A stretch of 7,636 nt of DNA from Flavobacteriaceae bacterium UBA980 (GCA_002292265.1 DBBQ01000044.1:1-7636), one strand, 5' to 3'. Numbered from the stretch's first letter, positions 1 through 7,425 are shown. Notes: generated by a model not told the origin, from the letters alone. Translations and numbers: made by a program.

Positions 1-674
1 AAGGAGATTACAGTACCCAAAAAATATATAACGAAAGCCCATTAGAGGTGGCCAAAGCTTTTGAGGCTCATGGAATTGACCATCTACATTTAGTAGACCT
101 TGATGGCGCTAAATCAAAACACATAGTCAATCACAAAGTACTGGAGACTATCGCTTCTAAAACGTCTCTTAAAATTGATTTTGGAGGGGGTCTTAAGACA
201 AATGAAGATCTAAAAATTGCATTTGAATGTGGTGCCCAACAAATTACAGGAGGAAGTATTGCTGTTAAAGCGCCTGCTCTTTTTGAAGAATGGATCCGCA
301 TTTACGGGAGCGAAAGAATTATTTTAGGTGCAGACTTTCAGGATGATTTCATTGCAACCGATGGATGGTTAGAGACTTCCAGCCATCACTTGATCGATTT
401 TGTAGCGGCCTATCAGAACAAAGGAATTCAATATGTAATTTGCACAGACATTAGCAAAGATGGGATGTTGCAAGGGCCTTCTTTCAAGGTTTATAAGGAT
501 TTATTGAAGAAACAACCGAACATAAAATTAATTGCTTCTGGCGGTATTTCAACCTTTGAGGAACTTCCTAAACTAGCAGCAATGGGTTGTGAGGGAACTA
601 TCATTGGAAAAGCGATTTACGAGAATAAAATCAGTATGAAAGAATTAGAAGATTATATCCTTAACTCAAACTAA
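1..674 (+). CDS. hisA: HisA, ProFAR isomerase (5'-truncated by window edge)
   Basis: HisA opens the ribose ring of ProFAR (the phosphoribosyl-formimino-AICAR intermediate) in an Amadori rearrangement to give PRFAR, the HisF substrate; it is a cytoplasmic TIM barrel. The reading frame is open from base 3, where it begins [18 protein letters not shown], so the gene runs off the left edge. The GTG at 48 is an internal valine, not the start. About 223 residues are visible; the family is usually ~240, so ~19 N-terminal residues are missing, including the first catalytic Asp. Visible marks are the HLVDLDGA strand, the phosphate-binding DFGGGL and TGGSIA segments, the second catalytic Asp in ILGADF (fragment residue 111), the active-site Thr in CTDISKDG (148) and the second phosphate loop ASGGIS. 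It is followed one base later by hisF. No damage is seen in the visible part. Confidence 0.96.
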   Translation, partial: GDYSTQKIYNESPLEVAKAFEAHGIDHLHLVDLDGAKSKHIVNHKVLETIASKTSLKIDFGGGLKTNEDLKIAFECGAQQITGGSIAVKAPALFEEWIRIYGSERIILGADFQDDFIATDGWLETSSHHLIDFVAAYQNKGIQYVICTDISKDGMLQGPSFKVYKDLLKKQPNIKLIASGGISTFEELPKLAAMGCEGTIIGKAIYENKISMKELEDYILNSN

Positions 675-675
675 T

Positions 676-1431
676 ATGCTAACTAAACGTATCATTCCTT
701 GTTTAGACATTAAAGACGGTAGAACTGTCAAGGGGATTAATTTTGTTAATCTTCGAGATGCTGGTGATCCGGTGGAGCTAGCGCGTCAATATGCCGATCA
801 AAACGCTGATGAATTGGTTTTTTTGGATATTTCAGCAACGGAACAGAAGCGGAAAACTTTAGCCGATTTAGTTTTAAAAGTAGCCGCAGCAATTGATATT
901 CCCTTTACGGTGGGAGGAGGTATTTCCACTGTAGACGATGTTGCAATCCTCTTACAAAATGGAGCAGATAAGGTTTCAATCAACTCGGCGGCAGTAAAAA
1001 ACCCAGAATTAATCAATGAATGTGCAGCGCAATTTGGGAGTCAATGTATTGTGATTGCCATTGATGCAAAGAAAATAAACAACCAATGGAAGGTACATTT
1101 AGTAGGGGGTAAAGTGCCTACTGAACTGGACTTGTTTGATTGGGCAAAAGAAGTTGCTCAACGTGGTGCGGGAGAGATTCTGTTTACCTCTATGGACCAT
1201 GACGGAACTAAAGGGGGATTTGCCAATGCTGCATTAGCCCGATTATCTGATGAAGTGAATATCCCCATCATTGCCTCAGGAGGTGCGGGTGATATCAATC
1301 ATTTTGTTGATACCTTTACCCTTGGAAAAGCAGATGCTGCTTTGGCAGCAAGTATTTTTCATTTTGGTGAGATCTTAATCCCCGAACTCAAACAAAAGCT
1401 TAAACAACAAGATATAGCGATACGAATTTAA
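676..1431 (+). CDS. hisF: HisF, imidazole glycerol phosphate synthase cyclase subunit
   Basis: HisF is the cyclase half of imidazole glycerol phosphate synthase. It uses ammonia delivered by the glutaminase HisH to convert PRFAR into imidazole glycerol phosphate and AICAR, which feeds purine synthesis. The 251-residue length is normal. The barrel opens with [16 protein letters not shown], giving catalytic Asp11 and Lys19, and the second catalytic residue Asp130 lies in VIAIDAK. The four residues known to form the ammonia gate in the Thermotoga enzyme are all present at the same numbers (Arg5, Glu46, Lys99, Glu167). Phosphate loops are TVGGGIS (~78-84) and ASGGAG. The ATG sits one base after the hisA stop, in the sequence TAATATG, so translation is probably coupled. 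hisH is not in the window and would be expected upstream of hisA. Confidence 0.98.
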   Translation: MLTKRIIPCLDIKDGRTVKGINFVNLRDAGDPVELARQYADQNADELVFLDISATEQKRKTLADLVLKVAAAIDIPFTVGGGISTVDDVAILLQNGADKVSINSAAVKNPELINECAAQFGSQCIVIAIDAKKINNQWKVHLVGGKVPTELDLFDWAKEVAQRGAGEILFTSMDHDGTKGGFANAALARLSDEVNIPIIASGGAGDINHFVDTFTLGKADAALAASIFHFGEILIPELKQKLKQQDIAIRI

Positions 1432-1432
1432 T

Positions 1433-2032
1433 ATGACGACACTTAATTTTTCAAAATCAACCGACGGTTTACTTCCCGCAATTATTCAGGATGTTAACAC
1501 AAAAAATGTTTTGATGTTGGGGTACATGAACCAAGAAGCCTTGACTAAAACGCAAGAAACAGGAAAAGTAACTTTCTTTAGTAGAAGTAAAAACCGCCTT
1601 TGGACAAAAGGGGAGGAGAGTGGTAATTTCCTTCATTTTGTGAGTCTTAAAGAAGATTGCGACCAAGACACCCTCTTGATTCAAGTAAAGCCACATGGGC
1701 CCACATGTCACAAAGGAACGGATACGTGCTGGAATACTACTAACGACGTTAGTTTTGGATTTTTAAGTCAATTGGAGACAACCATAAAATCACGTAGAGA
1801 AGAGGATAGTGATACGAGTTATGTTGCTTCATTGTTTAGAAAAGGAATCAATAAAATTGCTCAAAAAGTAGGAGAGGAAGCTGTAGAGACTGTTATTGAG
1901 GCTAAAGATGATAGCGAAGAATTGTTTCTCGATGAAAGTGCCGATTTATTGTTTCACTATTTGATTTTACTTCAAGCAAAAGGGTATTCCTTGAAAGACA
2001 TTTCTCGAGTATTAGAATTGAGGAGTAACTAA
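1433..2032 (+). CDS. hisIE: HisIE, bifunctional PR-AMP cyclohydrolase / PR-ATP pyrophosphatase
   Basis: This fused enzyme carries out the second and third steps of histidine synthesis: the C-terminal HisE domain removes pyrophosphate from phosphoribosyl-ATP, and the N-terminal HisI domain opens the adenine ring of phosphoribosyl-AMP. The length of 199 residues fits the fused form. HisI spans ~1-110: it has the metal-binding DCDQD motif (Asp75, Asp77, Asp79, with Cys76), then Cys92 and Cys99 in GPTCHKGTDTCW, the expected zinc ligands. HisE spans ~112-199, with the acidic MazG-like helices KVGEEAVETVIEA (145-157) and DESADLLFHYLILL (167-180). The start is one base after the hisF stop, again in TAATATG. 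It is the last gene of the his block: a new promoter follows within a few bases and no terminator hairpin is visible after its stop. Confidence 0.97.
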   Translation: MTTLNFSKSTDGLLPAIIQDVNTKNVLMLGYMNQEALTKTQETGKVTFFSRSKNRLWTKGEESGNFLHFVSLKEDCDQDTLLIQVKPHGPTCHKGTDTCWNTTNDVSFGFLSQLETTIKSRREEDSDTSYVASLFRKGINKIAQKVGEEAVETVIEAKDDSEELFLDESADLLFHYLILLQAKGYSLKDISRVLELRSN

Positions 2033-2038
2033 TCTTTG

Positions 2039-2066
2039 TTGCGCCCTTAAAAAAAATGTATTTTTG
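2039..2066 (+). promoter_or_regulatory. Bacteroidota-type promoter for the DUF885 gene
   Basis: A TTG (2039-2041, overlapped by TTTG at 2035-2038) lies exactly 17 bases upstream of TATTTTTG (2059-2066). The latter matches the TAnnTTTG -7 box of the Bacteroidota primary sigma factor, and the spacing fits the known range. Transcription would start near 2073 and give a leader of ~27 bases before the ATG at 2100. The promoter begins only a few bases after the hisIE stop, so the peptidase genes can be expressed apart from the his operon, although read-through from hisIE is not excluded. The site is predicted from sequence only. Confidence 0.72.
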
Positions 2067-2099
2067 TTTGGCTTACAAATCTCAAAATCAAATTTTTCA

Positions 2100-3863
2100 A
2101 TGAAAAAAACAGTAATAGCACTTGCTTTCTTGGTTCTTTCTTGTAACAGCCAAGATCCAAAAAACAGTTCCACCACTTTTGATGAAACATTAGAAGCATA
2201 CTATCAAGAGAACTTATCACTATACAGGCTAAAAGGAACTTTCCAGGGAGATACCCGATATAATGATACGCTACCAAACTACCTTTCTGATGCGTTTCAA
2301 AAGAAAGAAAAGGCGTTTTACACTTCTTTTTTAAACCAAATGAAGGCGTTTGACGACACGTCACTTTCTGAGGATGCGCTCTTAAGTAAAAACATATTGA
2401 TTTGGGAGTGTGAGATGAGCTTGAAAGGCATGGAGTTTCCAAAAGACCGAATGCCCATAGATCAAATGTGGGGCTTTCAACTTACAGTTGGACAATTGGC
2501 CAGTGGGGAAGGTGCACAACCTTTTAAAAGTGTACAGGATTATGACAATTGGCTTGTTCGAATTCTAGGCTATCTAGAATGGCTACAGAGCGCTCAGGAT
2601 AAAATGAAAGAGGGAATGGAAATAGGTTGGGTTTTACCTCAATCTCTTATCAAAAAGGTTTTACCCCAATTAGAAGGTATGACCACTCAAGATTTGAATA
2701 CCCATCTTTTTTATAGCCCTGTGCGAAATTTTCCAACGTCCTTTCCTGAGGAAGAAAAGCGACGACTCACTTCTGCATACAAAAGCATGGTGTTGGATCA
2801 AATTGTTCCAGCCTATCAAAAACTACATGATTTTATGGCAACTGAATATTTTGAAGCAGCCCGAACTACGAGTGGATTTAATTCATTAGAAGGGGGTGAT
2901 GCATATTATGCTCACGCTATAAGACAATATACAACCACAACGCTTAGTGCCGAAGAAATTCATCAATTAGGGTTAAGTGAAGTGACCCGAATTGGTCAAG
3001 AAATGGAAAAAGTGAAAAGCCAAGTTGGGTATGAAGGAGATTTAAAATCCTTTTTTGACCATGTTCGAAACAAAAAAGAGTTAATGCCCTTTTCAGATCC
3101 ACAAGAAGTGATTAATAACTTTTATGCGATTCAAGAAAAGATGTTGCCGCAAGTCAACAAGCTTTTTGACTTGCAGCCAAAAACAGCTTTTGAAGTTCGT
3201 CGTACCGAAGCATTTAGAGAAGCTTCAGCAAGTGCTGAATACAATCCGGGTTCTTTGGACGGTACTCGTCCAGGGATTTTTTATGTTCCCATTCCGGATG
3301 TAAACAAATACAATCTGTTTTCAGATGAGGATTTGTTCTTACACGAAGCCATTCCAGGACATCATTTTCAAATTTCTTTACAGCAAGAAAATACAGCACT
3401 TCCGTCTTTCAGAAAAGATCTATGGTATAGTGCCTATGGAGAAGGTTGGGCATTATATACAGAGTCTTTGGGAGAGGAGTTGGGATTGTATCAGGATCCC
3501 TATCAATATTTTGGGATGTTGGGAGCAGAAATGCATCGTGCCATTCGTTTGGTTGTAGACACAGGCCTTCATGCTAAAGGGTGGACACGTGAGCAGGCCA
3601 TTCAATATTCTTTGGATAATGAAGCTGAATCTGAAGCTAGTATCACTTCAGAAATCGAACGTTACATGGCCAATCCGGGACAGGCACTATCCTACAAGAT
3701 CGGACAACTTAAAATACGTGAGTTACGTAAAAAAGCTGAAACAGAATTGGGAGTTGCTTTTGATATTAAAGTTTTTCATAGAAAAGTACTTGAGTCAGGA
3801 TGTGTACCACTTCACTTTTTAGAAGCCAAAATAAACCGATGGATTCAAGCTACTAAAAATTAA
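2100..3863 (+). CDS. DUF885 family metallopeptidase-like lipoprotein
   Basis: This is a predicted exported lipoprotein of the DUF885 family, zinc-peptidase-like proteins mostly lacking defined substrates. The chosen ATG at 2100 gives 587 residues and a type II signal, MKKTVIALAFLVLSC, with lipidated Cys15. A longer frame opening at TTG 2064 is rejected because that codon lies in the -7 promoter box and would mask the signal peptide. Family marks are YTTTTLSAEEIHQLGL (~residues 280-295), the metal-site motif HEAIPGHH (415-422) and GEGWALYTE (447-455), whose glutamates are the likely remaining ligand or catalytic residues. The protein is full length and intact. It starts a likely three-gene unit: the DUF2461 gene begins 9 bases downstream and an M61 lipoprotein follows. 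Membrane attachment and peptidase activity are inferred from the signal and motifs; peptide or dipeptide substrates are plausible but not shown by the sequence. Confidence 0.9.
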   Translation: MKKTVIALAFLVLSCNSQDPKNSSTTFDETLEAYYQENLSLYRLKGTFQGDTRYNDTLPNYLSDAFQKKEKAFYTSFLNQMKAFDDTSLSEDALLSKNILIWECEMSLKGMEFPKDRMPIDQMWGFQLTVGQLASGEGAQPFKSVQDYDNWLVRILGYLEWLQSAQDKMKEGMEIGWVLPQSLIKKVLPQLEGMTTQDLNTHLFYSPVRNFPTSFPEEEKRRLTSAYKSMVLDQIVPAYQKLHDFMATEYFEAARTTSGFNSLEGGDAYYAHAIRQYTTTTLSAEEIHQLGLSEVTRIGQEMEKVKSQVGYEGDLKSFFDHVRNKKELMPFSDPQEVINNFYAIQEKMLPQVNKLFDLQPKTAFEVRRTEAFREASASAEYNPGSLDGTRPGIFYVPIPDVNKYNLFSDEDLFLHEAIPGHHFQISLQQENTALPSFRKDLWYSAYGEGWALYTESLGEELGLYQDPYQYFGMLGAEMHRAIRLVVDTGLHAKGWTREQAIQYSLDNEAESEASITSEIERYMANPGQALSYKIGQLKIRELRKKAETELGVAFDIKVFHRKVLESGCVPLHFLEAKINRWIQATKN

Positions 3864-3872
3864 ATTATATTT

Positions 3873-4544
3873 ATGCATACGATTAATCCAGAGGTACTTC
3901 TCTTTTTTAAAGCCTTAGCAGAAAACAATTCTCGTGAGTGGTTTGAGCCTCAAAAGCCTCGTTTTAAAAAACTAGAGTCTGAGTTTAAAATCTTGGGTGA
4001 GGAAATTAAAGCCAGCATGAACGAGACAGATGAGATCGAAAGAGCCAAGCTTTTTCGTATTTATCGGGATGTGCGGTTTTCAAAAAACAAAACTCCTTTC
4101 AAAACCCATTTTGGAATGAGTTTTAATCGTAAAAAACCTCGTTTGAGAGGAGGCTACTACATTCACATTGCTCCCGGAGATTCTTTCCTGGCTGCGGGAT
4201 TTTGGAACCCAAACAAAGAAGATTTATTTCGTATTCGTAAAGAAATGGAGATGGATGCTGAAGAATTTCGAACCCTCTTACAAGACCCCGTTTTTACAAA
4301 AGCATGGGGAGGACTTGAAGGAGAGGAAGTAAAAACCGCTCCCAAAGGTTTTTCTAAAGAACATCCCAATATTGACTTAATCAAAAAAAAACAATATTTA
4401 TTTATAAAAAAACTGGATGATAAAGCTATTTTAGCAGCCAATTTTCAAACAGAAGTGATTCAACATTTTAACGCCATCCGGCCAATTTTCAATTATTTTT
4501 CAAGTGTTCTAACCACCGACTTAAACGGTGTTTCTATTCTTTAA
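3873..4544 (+). CDS. DUF2461 family protein (TIGR02453-like), function unknown
   Basis: The 223-residue product matches what I know of the DUF2461/TIGR02453 family, conserved in bacteria and some fungi with no assigned biochemical role. Recognisable segments are NNSREWFE (18-25), the basic block RDVRFSKNKTPFKTH (65-79), and YYIHIAPGDSFLAAGFW (95-111). It has no signal peptide or membrane helix, so it should be cytoplasmic, unlike its two lipoprotein neighbours. The ATG lies 9 bases after the DUF885 stop, and the next gene begins 11 bases after its own stop, so it is probably co-transcribed with both. The leader is A/T-rich with no Shine-Dalgarno sequence. It looks intact. The family call is firm; any function would be a guess. 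Confidence 0.9.
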   Translation: MHTINPEVLLFFKALAENNSREWFEPQKPRFKKLESEFKILGEEIKASMNETDEIERAKLFRIYRDVRFSKNKTPFKTHFGMSFNRKKPRLRGGYYIHIAPGDSFLAAGFWNPNKEDLFRIRKEMEMDAEEFRTLLQDPVFTKAWGGLEGEEVKTAPKGFSKEHPNIDLIKKKQYLFIKKLDDKAILAANFQTEVIQHFNAIRPIFNYFSSVLTTDLNGVSIL

Positions 4545-4555
4545 TATTCTTATTT

Positions 4556-6451
4556 ATGAAAACCTATCTATCTAAATTTACTTTAAGCGTAAGCCTCGTA
4601 GTTCTGTTAACTAGCTGTGCAGCTTTAAAAACCAACAATTCTTTAAGCCCTATCCTTATAGAAGCTTCCATAGATCTGGAGAATGTAGTGGATGATAAAG
4701 TGAAAATTACAATTTCACCTTCCGCATTAGTAAGTGATGAAATTATTTTTTATATCCCTCAGATTGTGCCTGGAACCTATGAATATTCAAATTTTGGTCG
4801 TTTTGCAGAAGATCTTAAAGCCTTTGACAGCAAAGGAAATTCACTAACGGTAACCGCTATTGATCAAAATAGTTGGAAAATAGCAGGTGCAAAAAAGCTA
4901 CAAAGAATAACGTATTGGGTCAATGACACCTTTGACGGGCCTGATGGCAGCGAAATCTATCCTATGGGTGGAACTAGTTTTGATACTGACAAAACCCACT
5001 TGCTCAATTTACATAGTATGATTGGCTATTTTGAAAACTTAAAGGAAAGCCCTTACAAACTGTCCGTGCGATCTCCAAAAAATCTTCAAGCGTTTACTTC
5101 ATTACCTTCTATTTCAATCTCTGATTCGTTAGACATTTTTAAAGCGGATCGTTATTTTCATATCATAGACAATCCGATTATGTATAGCGAACCCAATGCG
5201 GTTTCATTTGATTTAGATGATATAAAGGTTGGATTAGCGATTTATTCTCCTTCCGGAAAGCACAAAGCTACTGCTTATCAACCTGCGATTCAAGAAATGA
5301 TGCTTGCCCAGAAGAAGTTTTTAGGCGAGTCTAACAATACACCTAGTTATGATATTTTATTGTATTTAATGGGAATGGATGACTTACAGTATTTTGGAGG
5401 TATGATGGGGGCTTTAGAACACCATACTTCAACGACCGTAGTTTTTGTTGATCAAATGCAGCCTGCAGAATTAACTCAAAACCTTATAGATGTAGTTTCA
5501 CATGAGTTTTTTCATACGTTAACCCCGTTGAATGTTCATTCTGAAGAGATTCATAATTTCGAATACAATACTCCACTTATGTCTAAGCACTTGTGGATGT
5601 ATGAAGGAACTACAGAATATTTTGCCAATTTATTTCAAATTAATCAAGGGTTAATTGACGCGCCTGATTTTTATGGCCGTTTGTTCGAAAAAGTGAATTA
5701 TGGAAAACGCTATGACGATACGATGTCCTTTACCGAAATGAGTGCTGGTATTGTGGATGAACCCTATGCTGCAAACTATGGAAATGTATACCAGAAAGGT
5801 GCATTGATAAACATGTGTTTGGATATTATAATACGCGAAAAGAGTGGGGGTGAAAAAGGAATTCTTTGGGTGATGAAAAATTTAGCACAACGCTATGGAA
5901 ATAAAAAACCCTTTCAAGATGCAGATTTAATTGATGAGATCGTGGCGATGACGTATCCAGAGGTAGGGTCTTTCTTTACGGAGCATATTGTAGGGACCAC
6001 TCCCATCAATTATAATGATTATTTTTCTAAGGTAGGATTGGTTGAAGGGGAAACAGAAGCCGCTCTTCCTGCAGTAATTTTTAAAGATGCCCAAAATCCT
6101 GTTTTCACTCCTCAAGATTTTGAAGACAAGGGTCGTTTTTTAGTTATTACAGGCTTGAACTCTTCCCTGGAGTCCATGGGCTTAAAGCTAGGGGATGTGT
6201 TTTTAGGTTTGGATGGAAAAATGCTCCCTGAAATAAATCAGGAGAATGGTGCTGCCATCAATGGAGTGCTTACACAAAGTTTTATGTGGGATGCCGAAAA
6301 AGAGTTTACCATAACCGTAGAGCGTAATAGCGAAACCCTTACTCTTTCAGGAAAAGTAGGTACTCCAAGTGCTTTGATGTCCGGAATAGTGGAAGATCCA
6401 AATGCTACAGATACAGCTCTTTCTTTGCGCAAAGCATGGATGTTTAACTAA
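4556..6451 (+). CDS. M61 (glycyl aminopeptidase-like) lipoprotein with PDZ domain
   Basis: This is a predicted zinc aminopeptidase of family M61 anchored in the cell envelope. The 631-residue product begins with a lipoprotein signal ending LVVLLTSC (Cys21). A beta-rich N-terminal region follows (~35-220), containing IPQIVPGTYEYSNFGRF, then the catalytic domain. The zinc site is HEFFH (316-320), with the downstream ligand Glu350 in WMYEGTTEYFANL. A PDZ domain covers ~526-600, including the carboxylate-loop-like GRFLVITGL and the helix before LKLGD. This arrangement and length agree with the family, whose characterised members release N-terminal glycine or alanine; substrate choice here is not readable. 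The ATG is 11 bases after the DUF2461 stop, supporting co-transcription. The gene ends facing a minus-strand gene, with 57 bases between stops. No defect is seen. Confidence 0.93.
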   Translation: MKTYLSKFTLSVSLVVLLTSCAALKTNNSLSPILIEASIDLENVVDDKVKITISPSALVSDEIIFYIPQIVPGTYEYSNFGRFAEDLKAFDSKGNSLTVTAIDQNSWKIAGAKKLQRITYWVNDTFDGPDGSEIYPMGGTSFDTDKTHLLNLHSMIGYFENLKESPYKLSVRSPKNLQAFTSLPSISISDSLDIFKADRYFHIIDNPIMYSEPNAVSFDLDDIKVGLAIYSPSGKHKATAYQPAIQEMMLAQKKFLGESNNTPSYDILLYLMGMDDLQYFGGMMGALEHHTSTTVVFVDQMQPAELTQNLIDVVSHEFFHTLTPLNVHSEEIHNFEYNTPLMSKHLWMYEGTTEYFANLFQINQGLIDAPDFYGRLFEKVNYGKRYDDTMSFTEMSAGIVDEPYAANYGNVYQKGALINMCLDIIIREKSGGEKGILWVMKNLAQRYGNKKPFQDADLIDEIVAMTYPEVGSFFTEHIVGTTPINYNDYFSKVGLVEGETEAALPAVIFKDAQNPVFTPQDFEDKGRFLVITGLNSSLESMGLKLGDVFLGLDGKMLPEINQENGAAINGVLTQSFMWDAEKEFTITVERNSETLTLSGKVGTPSALMSGIVEDPNATDTALSLRKAWMFN

Positions 6452-6477
6452 CAATTACCCCCTTTAAAACAACGGAT

Positions 6478-6494
6478 AGCGCATGAAATGTGCT
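6478..6494. other. Small hairpin between convergent genes
   Basis: AGCGCAT (6478-6484) and ATGTGCT (6488-6494) can pair over seven positions, one of them G:U in the + strand RNA, around a GAA loop. It sits in the 57-base gap where the M61 gene meets the convergent minus-strand gene, where a two-way terminator would be expected. There is no U-run after it on either strand, so an intrinsic terminator is not supported. It may be a weak 3'-end structure or chance. Confidence 0.25.
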
Positions 6495-6508
6495 GCTATG
6501 TATTCAAT

Positions 6509-6910
6509 CTACAACTGAACTTCAAAGAGCTGCACTTGATCTTTGAGGCGCTCAATGATCATTTGTGTCATACGCTTGTTTAGTGCTGAGGAATTGAGGG
6601 TGTATTGATTGTATTCTTTCACTGTGAAAAGACCAATGACCATGCCTTCCATAGAGTTGCGAAATTTCTGATCTTTAGTCAAACTATCCTCAATATATGC
6701 CAAGCGTTTTTCTAAATTTAAGCTGTAAAAAACACCCTTGCGCTTTTTAATATAAGTGTCAAAAACCAATAGGAGTAGGGAGTTTTGAAGTTTTAAAATA
6801 GGGCGTAGGGTCTCATTCTGAAAACGCTCCTCCATACTCATGTTAGCAAACACCACCGTTTTCTTAATCTCTGGCCGAATGCGCAGAAAATCATTGGGTC
6901 GATCGTTCAT
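6509..6910 (-). CDS. Conserved flavobacterial-type protein of unknown function
   Basis: The 133-residue product starts MNDRPNDFLRIRPEIKK and is predicted to be mostly helical and soluble. Conserved-looking stretches are FQNETLRPILKLQN (30-43), an aromatic/basic segment KKRKGVFYSL (55-64), FRNSMEGMVIGLFTVKEY (83-100) and SSALNKRM near the C-terminus. From memory, similar flavobacterial proteins are often labelled glyoxalase; nothing here resembles the paired metal-binding modules of the vicinal oxygen chelate fold, so I do not adopt that name. The start at 6910 is chosen because the frame's earlier GTG (6979) lies inside a 20-bp palindrome and would add a 23-residue leader that looks untranslated. 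The stop is TAG. It converges with the M61 gene and probably forms a single-gene unit; its leader contains the palindrome at 6973-6992. The gene call is good, the function unknown. Confidence 0.75.
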   Translation of the reverse strand: MNDRPNDFLRIRPEIKKTVVFANMSMEERFQNETLRPILKLQNSLLLLVFDTYIKKRKGVFYSLNLEKRLAYIEDSLTKDQKFRNSMEGMVIGLFTVKEYNQYTLNSSALNKRMTQMIIERLKDQVQLFEVQL

Positions 6911-6972
6911 GGTTTCTTTTTTGCTAAAAATAAACTCTTTTGTAATGGTATAAAGGGGTATTGGATAGGTAT

Positions 6973-6992
6973 TGTTCACAAGATTGTGAACA
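6973..6992. promoter_or_regulatory. Perfect 20-bp palindrome, operator-like
   Basis: TGTTCACAA (6973-6981) and TTGTGAACA (6984-6992) are exact inverted copies separated by GA. The site lies 63 bases upstream of the minus-strand start at 6910, in the control region of that gene. Length, symmetry and mixed base composition fit a binding site for a dimeric helix-turn-helix regulator. The half-sites face the opposite way from a CRP site (TCACA-N4-TGTGA rather than TGTGA-N6-TCACA). No regulator gene lies in the window, and no T-run follows directly on either strand, so a terminator is less likely. Confidence 0.5.
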
Positions 6993-7010
6993 TCAATTCT
7001 GTTTTTCTAT

Positions 7011-7026
7011 ATTTATATATATAAAT
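7011..7026. repeat. AT-only palindrome in the intergenic region
   Basis: ATTTATATATATAAAT is a perfect 16-base palindrome in a very AT-rich part of the 263-base gap between the two minus-strand genes. It may mark an easily melted promoter region for the gene starting at 6910, but no clear TAnnTTTG box is seen on the minus strand, so its role is open. In a genome this AT-rich, chance is a fair explanation. Confidence 0.3.
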
Positions 7027-7039
7027 TTATGTAGCCCCA

Positions 7040-7059
7040 ATCGATTTACTTAAACCGAT
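7040..7059 (-). repeat. Imperfect inverted repeat in the intergenic region
   Basis: ATCGATTT (7040-7047) and AAACCGAT (7052-7059) are near-exact inverted copies around a four-base loop. On the minus strand the one mismatch becomes a G:U pair, giving an eight-pair stem in RNA, while on the plus strand it stays an A/C mismatch. No U-run follows. It could belong to the upstream region of the gene starting at 6910 or be chance. Confidence 0.3.
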
Positions 7060-7127
7060 GTAATAGTACTTTTTTACAATATATTTCCAGTTTAAGTTCC
7101 TATTAAATAACTTGTGATTACTCAGAT

Positions 7128-7154
7128 AAAAACAGCCCAGTTTTTTAACTGGGC
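7128..7154 (-). terminator. Intrinsic terminator of the GlsB-like gene
   Basis: GCCCAGTT (7135-7142) and AACTGGGC (7147-7154) form a perfect eight-base-pair stem with a four-base loop. Read on the minus strand, the stem is followed after two bases by TTTTT (plus-strand A run 7128-7132). It begins ~20 bases past the stop of the minus-strand gene at 7174. The GC-rich stem, tight loop and U-run make this a convincing Rho-independent terminator, which also separates that gene from the minus-strand gene at 6509-6910. Confidence 0.88.
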
Positions 7155-7173
7155 CGATTGAAATTAGAAAAGA

Positions 7174-7425
7174 CTATTGTTTTTTCTTAGCAAACGCATT
7201 GATAAGGAATAAGATAACAACAGCACCAATGGCACCAGTTAGAATGGCGCCAATCCATCCTGTTCCTAGGCTAATGCCTAAGATGTTGAAAATCCAATTT
7301 CCTACAAAACTACCGACAACACCAACAATGATATTGCCTAAAATGCCAAGATTTGTGCCTTTGTAGACTAAACTTCCGAGCCATCCAGCGATAGCTCCAA
7401 TAATAATTGTTGCAATAATTCCCAT
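7174..7425 (-). CDS. GlsB/YeaQ/YmgE family stress-response membrane protein
   Basis: An 83-residue, very hydrophobic and glycine-rich protein with three predicted membrane helices: ~2-20, ~27-49 and ~56-78, ending in a basic AKKKQ tail. The first helix GIIATIIIGAIAGWLGSLV, the loop KGTNLGILGNIIVGVVGSFVG and the third helix GWIGAILTGAIGAVV carry the repeated small-residue pattern of the transglycosylase-associated (PF04226-type) family, which includes E. coli YeaQ and YmgE. The family is linked to general stress responses; its molecular action is not established, and the transglycosylase label is historical. The ATG at 7425 follows TTTTAAAC, an A/T-rich leader typical of this phylum; the stop is TAG. 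It is probably a single-gene unit, with its own terminator just downstream and a probable promoter at ~7508-7538. Intact and of normal length. Confidence 0.93.
   Translation of the reverse strand: MGIIATIIIGAIAGWLGSLVYKGTNLGILGNIIVGVVGSFVGNWIFNILGISLGTGWIGAILTGAIGAVVILFLINAFAKKKQ

Noticed and set aside
48..50. GTG as the start of hisA
   Set aside because: The frame is open upstream to the window edge and encodes typical HisA sequence ([15 protein letters not shown]), so the GTG is an internal valine.
2047..2442. 131-residue minus-strand frame opposite the DUF885 gene start
   Set aside because: It is antisense to a strongly supported gene and its promoter, its composition is unnatural, and no family is recognisable.
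6911..6979. N-terminal extension of the minus-strand unknown gene to a GTG at 6979
   Set aside because: The GTG lies inside the perfect palindrome, and the added 23 residues do not resemble the conserved start I expect at MNDRPND; the leader looks regulatory.
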